In this document: piece after piece, positions 14,947 through 18,549 of the stretch
Layout of the letters: the number at the start of each line of letters is the position of its first letter
How positions within the stretch are numbered: the first letter of the stretch is position 1
NCBI GenBank assembly: GCA_021157555.1
Contig: JAGGWL010000087.1
Location: 1 to 18,549 of the forward strand
Reading direction: 5' to 3'
DNA from: Deltaproteobacteria bacterium
Lineage (GTDB): Bacteria; Desulfobacterota; Desulfobacteria; Desulfobacterales; BuS5
Length of the DNA: 18,549 nucleotides
The notes under the pieces: model-generated
Seen by the model: the letters and a program-made list of their open reading frames with translations, nothing else
What the model was told of the DNA's origin: nothing
Database searches by the model: none
Position numbers and translations under genes: made by a program

Positions 14947-16914
14947 TCATTTATTGTTACCCTCAAGCTGTGCAGGTATAACAACAGCACCGTATTTTTC
15001 TTTAAGTTTGAGAATTTCTTTTTTCTGTTCATCCAGAATTTCAAAAATCCTTTCAGGGATATTTGTTCCTTTCCTGTAGGCATCAACATGGAAATTTATT
15101 CTTTTCAATATATTATTCAGGTACAGGGCAAACTGCTTATTATAGAGATCAATTGTATATTCCTTGTTAATCGTCGTTTTAAAAATCTCTTGCAGATCCT
15201 CAAATTTTGGAATATTCCCTATGGGAGTTTTTATAACATCGGCATTATGGTGGGCGAGTCTCACAAGCCAGCCCAGCCAGACTTTGACATCCTTTTTTTC
15301 GCCAAGCAGCTTCTTTGAAGAGCCGCCTCTTGCTTCTTCCGTAAGGAAATAATTAAGGCCGGCCATTACAGGCTGTTTATCGGCCACAATCAATTTGTTC
15401 CCAAAAAATTTGAATTGTGCATCCATATAATCGCCCAAAACGCCTGGTATAAAAGGTGCATTTGCCCAGGGAGCCCTCTTGAGTCCGGTTACTCCAACTT
15501 CTGTTGCATTTGCTGCTGAGACCAGACAGGCACCAATCACAACACCGTGATCAGAATCCTTTGCAACCCATACAGGCGGCATGGTATCACTGTCCCTGCC
15601 GCTGTATGTTATAACCCTGATTACAACACCATCAGGGTCTTCAATCCTGTCGGAAGAGTTTGAAAGAGCACTTGCATTTAAAGTGCAGCGTGCATTCGGG
15701 TGAGATATGGGAAGCGGATTACCATCTTTATCCAGAATTTCTTTTCCCCAGGGGCCTTGAAAAGTAAAGCCTTTATCCGGTATTTTTTCTCCACAGCCGG
15801 TCCAGTAAGGCACACCTGCATCGTCTATCATAACATTAGACCATATCACTTCTGTGCCTGATTTTCGCAGACAGTTTATCAAAACAGGATCGCCCTCTTT
15901 GTTTACATCCTCAACAATACCGAAAATACCTTTTTCAGGGTTGATTGATCTGACTGAACCATCTTCTGCTATCCACATTTGAGCAAGATCGTCTCCAATA
16001 AAATGGTCGCCAGCCATGGCTGTAGTCGTTTTTCCGCACCCGCTTGGTGCAGCGCCGGTAAACCATGTTATACAGCCTTCAGGTTCTTCAATACCTGTAA
16101 TAAACATATGCTCTGCAAGCTGCGTTCCCCTGTATTCATATACCGACCTGTCAACGGCAAACCTGTGGTTCCCTTTTTTCAGCAAAAGAGTATTACCAGC
16201 ATAAGTGCAATGAAAACTGTACGTTGTCTGTTTTTTTCGATCCATAAAGACTCTCGCATTAGGTAGATCTTCAGGCCGGTTTAACCCCTCGCTATGTATA
16301 TTTGTAAAAAAATAACCTGCTCGCTCAACCTCATTGTTAAAATGAAAAAATTCATTTCTAAAAAGAATTTCCGCACTGTGAGCGACATAAGCCGAGCTGG
16401 TAATTTCCAAAGCAGGATTTGAAACAGATGAACCAACAGGTCCTCGCAGATAAAATCCTATGAGCATTTTGTGCCCATGCATAATATTTTTCATATTGTT
16501 TTGAACATATTTAAAAGCATCCGGCCTGTTTATCCTGTTCGCAAGAGAGCTGACAGACTCTTCAGGGTCGGTAATATAATATGTTCTATCGACAATTCTA
16601 CCCTGTTCCTTTTTAAGATCATAATGAATTGTATGATCCTCCATAGCAAGTTTTTTCTCTTCCCCTTTTTTTAAACTAAATTCCCTGACAAAACGATTAT
16701 CTTCTTTGGTATCGGTTATTATAAAAATTGTATCAGGCTCGCACATTGCTATGGCATTTGCTATTTTGATCAAAACTTCGGGGGTCTTGATTTTTTTAAT
16801 TTTTGACAGATTCTCCTTATCCATCTTTTCTTTAAAAAGTTGCCTGGCCGCTTCTATAGTTCTGATTCCACCTATCTCCTGTACAATATCTATAGTTTTT
16901 TTTACGCCCGTCAT
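14947..16914 (-). CDS. pckG: Divergent GTP-type phosphoenolpyruvate carboxykinase
   Basis: A 655-residue enzyme of the GTP-PEPCK family, which interconverts oxaloacetate and PEP in gluconeogenesis. Retained: the P-loop APSGCGKTT (about 289-297) with the reactive cysteine Cys293; GDDLAQMW (308-314); the metal-ligand Lys in GNTLLLKKG (240-248) and His in LAEHM (about 269); RSINPEKGIFG (322-332); HPNARC (405-410); and Arg440 in SGRDSD. Altered: the C-terminal guanine-binding segments. The usual FFGYNFGxYLxHW reads FIPGVLGDYMDAQF (488-501), and the WPGFGENSRVLxW segment is not recognisable. The phosphoryl donor or acceptor may therefore not be GTP/GDP; pyrophosphate-type PEPCKs also derive from this family but are much longer. 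AAGGAA lies 7 bases before ATG. The gene follows the nitroreductase by 52 bases. Confidence 0.9.
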   Translation of the reverse strand: MTGVKKTIDIVQEIGGIRTIEAARQLFKEKMDKENLSKIKKIKTPEVLIKIANAIAMCEPDTIFIITDTKEDNRFVREFSLKKGEEKKLAMEDHTIHYDLKKEQGRIVDRTYYITDPEESVSSLANRINRPDAFKYVQNNMKNIMHGHKMLIGFYLRGPVGSSVSNPALEITSSAYVAHSAEILFRNEFFHFNNEVERAGYFFTNIHSEGLNRPEDLPNARVFMDRKKQTTYSFHCTYAGNTLLLKKGNHRFAVDRSVYEYRGTQLAEHMFITGIEEPEGCITWFTGAAPSGCGKTTTAMAGDHFIGDDLAQMWIAEDGSVRSINPEKGIFGIVEDVNKEGDPVLINCLRKSGTEVIWSNVMIDDAGVPYWTGCGEKIPDKGFTFQGPWGKEILDKDGNPLPISHPNARCTLNASALSNSSDRIEDPDGVVIRVITYSGRDSDTMPPVWVAKDSDHGVVIGACLVSAANATEVGVTGLKRAPWANAPFIPGVLGDYMDAQFKFFGNKLIVADKQPVMAGLNYFLTEEARGGSSKKLLGEKKDVKVWLGWLVRLAHHNADVIKTPIGNIPKFEDLQEIFKTTINKEYTIDLYNKQFALYLNNILKRINFHVDAYRKGTNIPERIFEILDEQKKEILKLKEKYGAVVIPAQLEGNNK

Positions 16915-16966
16915 AGAATTTTTCCTTCAAGAGTAGTAATTGTTGTTAGTATTTGGCAAAAAATAA

Positions 16967-17554
16967 TTATATCCTGATAATAATATCTTCTAATCTTCTT
17001 TTAGGGACATGGTGAATTTGATTTTCATCACGCCAGTATTTAATATCACCATCAGTTTCGATCTGTTCTATTACAGCTTCTTCTTTCGGTTTTCCTATTG
17101 CCAAAACCAGCATAATTCGATATTTTGGTTCGATAGTCAGTATTTTTCCTAGTCTTTCCTTGTTAACCATACCAAGCATACAGCCTGCAAGCCCTTTTTC
17201 CCTGGCCCCCAAAAGAATACTCTGGCTGGCGATACCATGATCACACCAAAAATCTTTGGTCAGCTCAGTATCACCCAGCATTATAATATAAGCCGGGGGA
17301 CGCTCTCCCTCCACAGGACCTGCCCAATCTTTGAGATAAGCAGCCCAGCCGAGACATGAAAATATTTCAGAGTTGATCAATGGATCACAGGATAATATGT
17401 ATCTCAATGGTTGAATATTGGCTGCTGAAGCCGATATTCTGGCCAGATTAACCAGTTCATTCAATGTTTCCCGATTTATAGGACACTCCTGATGGAACCT
17501 GCGGCAGCTTCTGTTTTTTTTTATAAGATCTTCTATCATATTATCACTATTCAT
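16967..17554 (-). CDS. Nitroreductase family flavoprotein
   Basis: A 195-residue FMN-dependent oxidoreductase-like protein. The start NRSCRRF matches the FMN-phosphate-binding RxxRxF motif of the family, followed by ARISASAANIQPLRYIL and, further on, HGIASQSILLGAREKGLAGCMLGM, the typical flavin-contacting helix. The C-terminal half ends AIGKPKEE with a basic tail. Substrate unknown; relatives reduce nitro compounds, quinones or flavins, or act in cofactor metabolism. ATG at 17554 overlaps the rdgB stop by 8 bases. A second ATG at 17539 just after that stop is also possible, and neither has a strong Shine-Dalgarno. Confidence 0.9.
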   Translation of the reverse strand: MNSDNMIEDLIKKNRSCRRFHQECPINRETLNELVNLARISASAANIQPLRYILSCDPLINSEIFSCLGWAAYLKDWAGPVEGERPPAYIIMLGDTELTKDFWCDHGIASQSILLGAREKGLAGCMLGMVNKERLGKILTIEPKYRIMLVLAIGKPKEEAVIEQIETDGDIKYWRDENQIHHVPKRRLEDIIIRI

Positions 17555-18194
17555 TACACTGAAATTTCTCAAAAACAGTCATATTCTGTTCTATCCATAT
17601 TAAAACCTTGTCAAATTCATCTCTGACCTCACGCAACGCCTTACCTCTGTGGCTGACGAAACTCTTCTCTTCTCTGCTTATTTCAGCAAAAGTTTTATCA
17701 AAAGAAGGATAATAAAAGATCGGATCATATCCAAAACCGTTTATTCCCGAAGGTCGCTCTGCTATCAGGCCTTCGCAGCGAGCTTCATAAGTAAGCGCAG
17801 CGCCCATAGGCACAGCAATGGAGATGGCACATTCAAAAGCGGCTTTTCGATTCTCTTTGCTTTCAAGTTCTTTCAGCAGCCTGGTACACCTATCTTCATC
17901 TGTTGCATCTACGCCGCCGTAACGGGCCGAATATATACCGGGTGCTCCTCCAAGCGCTTCCACAACAATCCCTGAATCATCAGCAAGCGTCGGCAGGCCC
18001 AGGATTTTTGCTGTAAAACTCGCTTTTTTATAGGCATTCTCTTCAAAAGTATTTCCATCCTCTTCCACTTCGGGTATCGGCCCAAAATCATCAAGGTTTT
18101 TGATTATAACAGGAAAATCTTTTAATAGGTCTGCTATCTCAAGTATTTTTCCATTATTTCTGGTTGCAAGAACAATAGTTGTCGTATTTTTCAT
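17547..18194 (-). CDS. rdgB: XTP/dITP diphosphatase (RdgB/HAM1)
   Basis: Removes non-canonical purine nucleotides (dITP, XTP) by releasing pyrophosphate, preventing their incorporation into DNA and RNA, in the cytoplasm. 215 residues. The start IVLATRNNGKILEI (about 7-20), the acidic ADDSGIVVEALGGAPGIYSARY (71-92), FGYDPIF (154-160) and SHRGKAL (181-187) are the defining HAM1 motifs. It is the first gene of the long - strand run and sits about 46 bases downstream of a near-consensus promoter. There is no clear Shine-Dalgarno before ATG 18194; the leader is almost pure A/T. Confidence 0.96.
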   Translation of the reverse strand: MKNTTTIVLATRNNGKILEIADLLKDFPVIIKNLDDFGPIPEVEEDGNTFEENAYKKASFTAKILGLPTLADDSGIVVEALGGAPGIYSARYGGVDATDEDRCTRLLKELESKENRKAAFECAISIAVPMGAALTYEARCEGLIAERPSGINGFGYDPIFYYPSFDKTFAEISREEKSFVSHRGKALREVRDEFDKVLIWIEQNMTVFEKFQCNE

Positions 18195-18246
18195 AATTAT
18201 TTTATATCTATATTAAAAAGTGTTTATTTATTGTATAATTTTTTTT

Positions 18247-18274
18247 ATTATAACTTGTTTGTTGTAATTGTAAA
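18247..18274 (-). promoter_or_regulatory. Sigma-70-type promoter of the rdgB operon
   Basis: On the - strand TTTACA (18274-18269; 5 of 6 to the -35 consensus) and TATAAT (18252-18247; perfect -10) are separated by 16 bases. The predicted start is near 18240, about 46 bases before the rdgB ATG. This is the best promoter match I found and probably drives rdgB, the nitroreductase and the closely packed genes after them. Confidence 0.7.
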
Positions 18275-18316
18275 GTTTTTTTATATTGCTTTCAAAGAAC
18301 GGGGAAGTTGAAAAGA

Positions 18317-18340
18317 GCAACCACGGGGGGTTGCCCCTAC
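18317..18340. repeat. GTAGGGGCAACC-type short palindromic repeat
   Basis: GCAACC (18317-18322) and GGTTGC (18329-18334) flank a 6-base G-rich loop. The - strand reads GTAGGGGCAACCCCCCGTGG then TTGC. This resembles the widespread intergenic palindrome family with core GTAGGGGC(A/G)ACC found in many bacterial genomes. It is flanked by GAAG and CTTC, followed by a T run on the + strand, so it could form a larger hairpin. There is only one copy in this window. Confidence 0.65.
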
Positions 18341-18412
18341 AGCTTCTTTTTTCACAAAAAATTATTTAAGCTTGTTTGAAAATATAAGATTGAATATAAT
18401 AAATATTTGGGC

Positions 18413-18549
18413 TTGGTTATAATGCCGACCATTAGATGTCAGGACTGAGCTATGGTGAAATTTGAAAACCTCTGGCTGTTTGAGCGCAGCGAGTTTCAGA
18501 GGTTTTCAAATTTTATTATAGCTCAGTGTTTGGTCGAAATTAGAGCCAA
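18413..18549. repeat. Long nested inverted repeat reaching the window edge
   Basis: An inner arm 18445-18474 pairs with 18497-18526: 26 Watson-Crick positions plus, if transcribed as + RNA, wobble pairs that make a continuous 30-bp stem, with a 22-base loop containing GAGCGCAGCGAG. An outer arm 18413-18431 matches the complement of 18531-18549 at 15 of 19 positions, including CGACCA/TGGTCG, and ends exactly at the last base. The symmetry suggests a non-coding palindromic element (MITE-like or REP-like) whose right end may lie beyond the window. No open frame is inside. Confidence 0.7.

Larger units (their letters stand above)
18195..18549. other. Gene-free region at the right edge
   Basis: 355 bases with no credible coding frame on either strand. 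From left to right it holds the A/T-rich rdgB leader and promoter, the short GTAGGGGCAACC-type palindrome, about 70 bases of unremarkable A/T-rich sequence, and the 137-base inverted repeat. Confidence 0.75.

Noticed and set aside
14627..15079. 150-codon open frame on the + strand
   Set aside because: It lies antisense across the start of the ampG-like gene and the end of the PEPCK gene, both clear family members. Its translation is low-complexity and matches nothing.
14923..15318. 131-codon + strand frame
   Set aside because: Antisense to the PEPCK C-terminal region; a shadow of its codon bias.
1..18549. CRISPR arrays, tRNA or rRNA genes, insertion sequences, toxin-antitoxin or defence genes
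   Set aside because: I looked on both strands for regularly spaced repeats, cloverleaf-like segments, transposases and small paired genes and found none. The window is essentially housekeeping.

Overview
The window is a dense, AT-rich stretch of bacterial chromosome with no recognisable phage, plasmid or CRISPR content. Gene content and order point to a Gram-negative sulfate-reducer-type deltaproteobacterium (Desulfobacterota, probably Desulfobacterales). Evidence for this is the F0 ATP-synthase genes in the order atpZ-atpI-atpB-atpE without the F1 genes, a stand-alone heptose adenylyltransferase (LPS core synthesis), a yicC-remA-gmk cluster, and several families I associate with that group (DUF4416, DUF6178, RemA/DUF370). 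The organism assignment is inference from gene content only.

Layout. Left edge, + strand (1-1868): the tail of an unidentified gene, a secreted FlgT-like protein, and pgsA. Both complete genes appear to start with TTG. They converge, with an 8-base gap, on a DUF3524/QTMAN-like glycosyltransferase on the - strand. From there to about 18.2 kb every gene lies on the - strand. Read in the direction of transcription (right to left), these are: rdgB, nitroreductase, a divergent PEP carboxykinase, an AmpG-like permease, a DUF6178 protein, a CBS-ACT protein, a Trm112-like zinc ribbon (57 codons), DUF4416, yicC, remA, gmk, rlmB, comF, a nitrilase-family amidase, an acidic hypothetical, rfaE2, atpZ, atpI, atpB and atpE. 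A hairpin terminator at 3007-3047 closes the atp group. The last 355 bases hold no gene. They contain a near-consensus promoter for the rdgB operon, a short GTAGGGGCAACC-type palindrome, and a 137-base nested inverted repeat that runs into the window edge.

Functionally this is mostly housekeeping: nucleotide hygiene and supply (rdgB, gmk), RNA modification and processing (rlmB, yicC, the Trm112-like protein, possibly the QTMAN-like enzyme), membrane lipid and LPS synthesis (pgsA, rfaE2), peptidoglycan recycling (ampG), gluconeogenesis (PEPCK) and ion-driven ATP synthesis (the F0 block). I see no clear new multi-gene system. The items most worth a second look are: the bacterial homologue of the tRNA-queuosine mannosyltransferase; a PEPCK that keeps its catalytic residues but has lost the usual guanine pocket; an apparent AUU start codon on rfaE2; the long inverted repeat at the right edge; and the sodium-type ligand set in subunit c.
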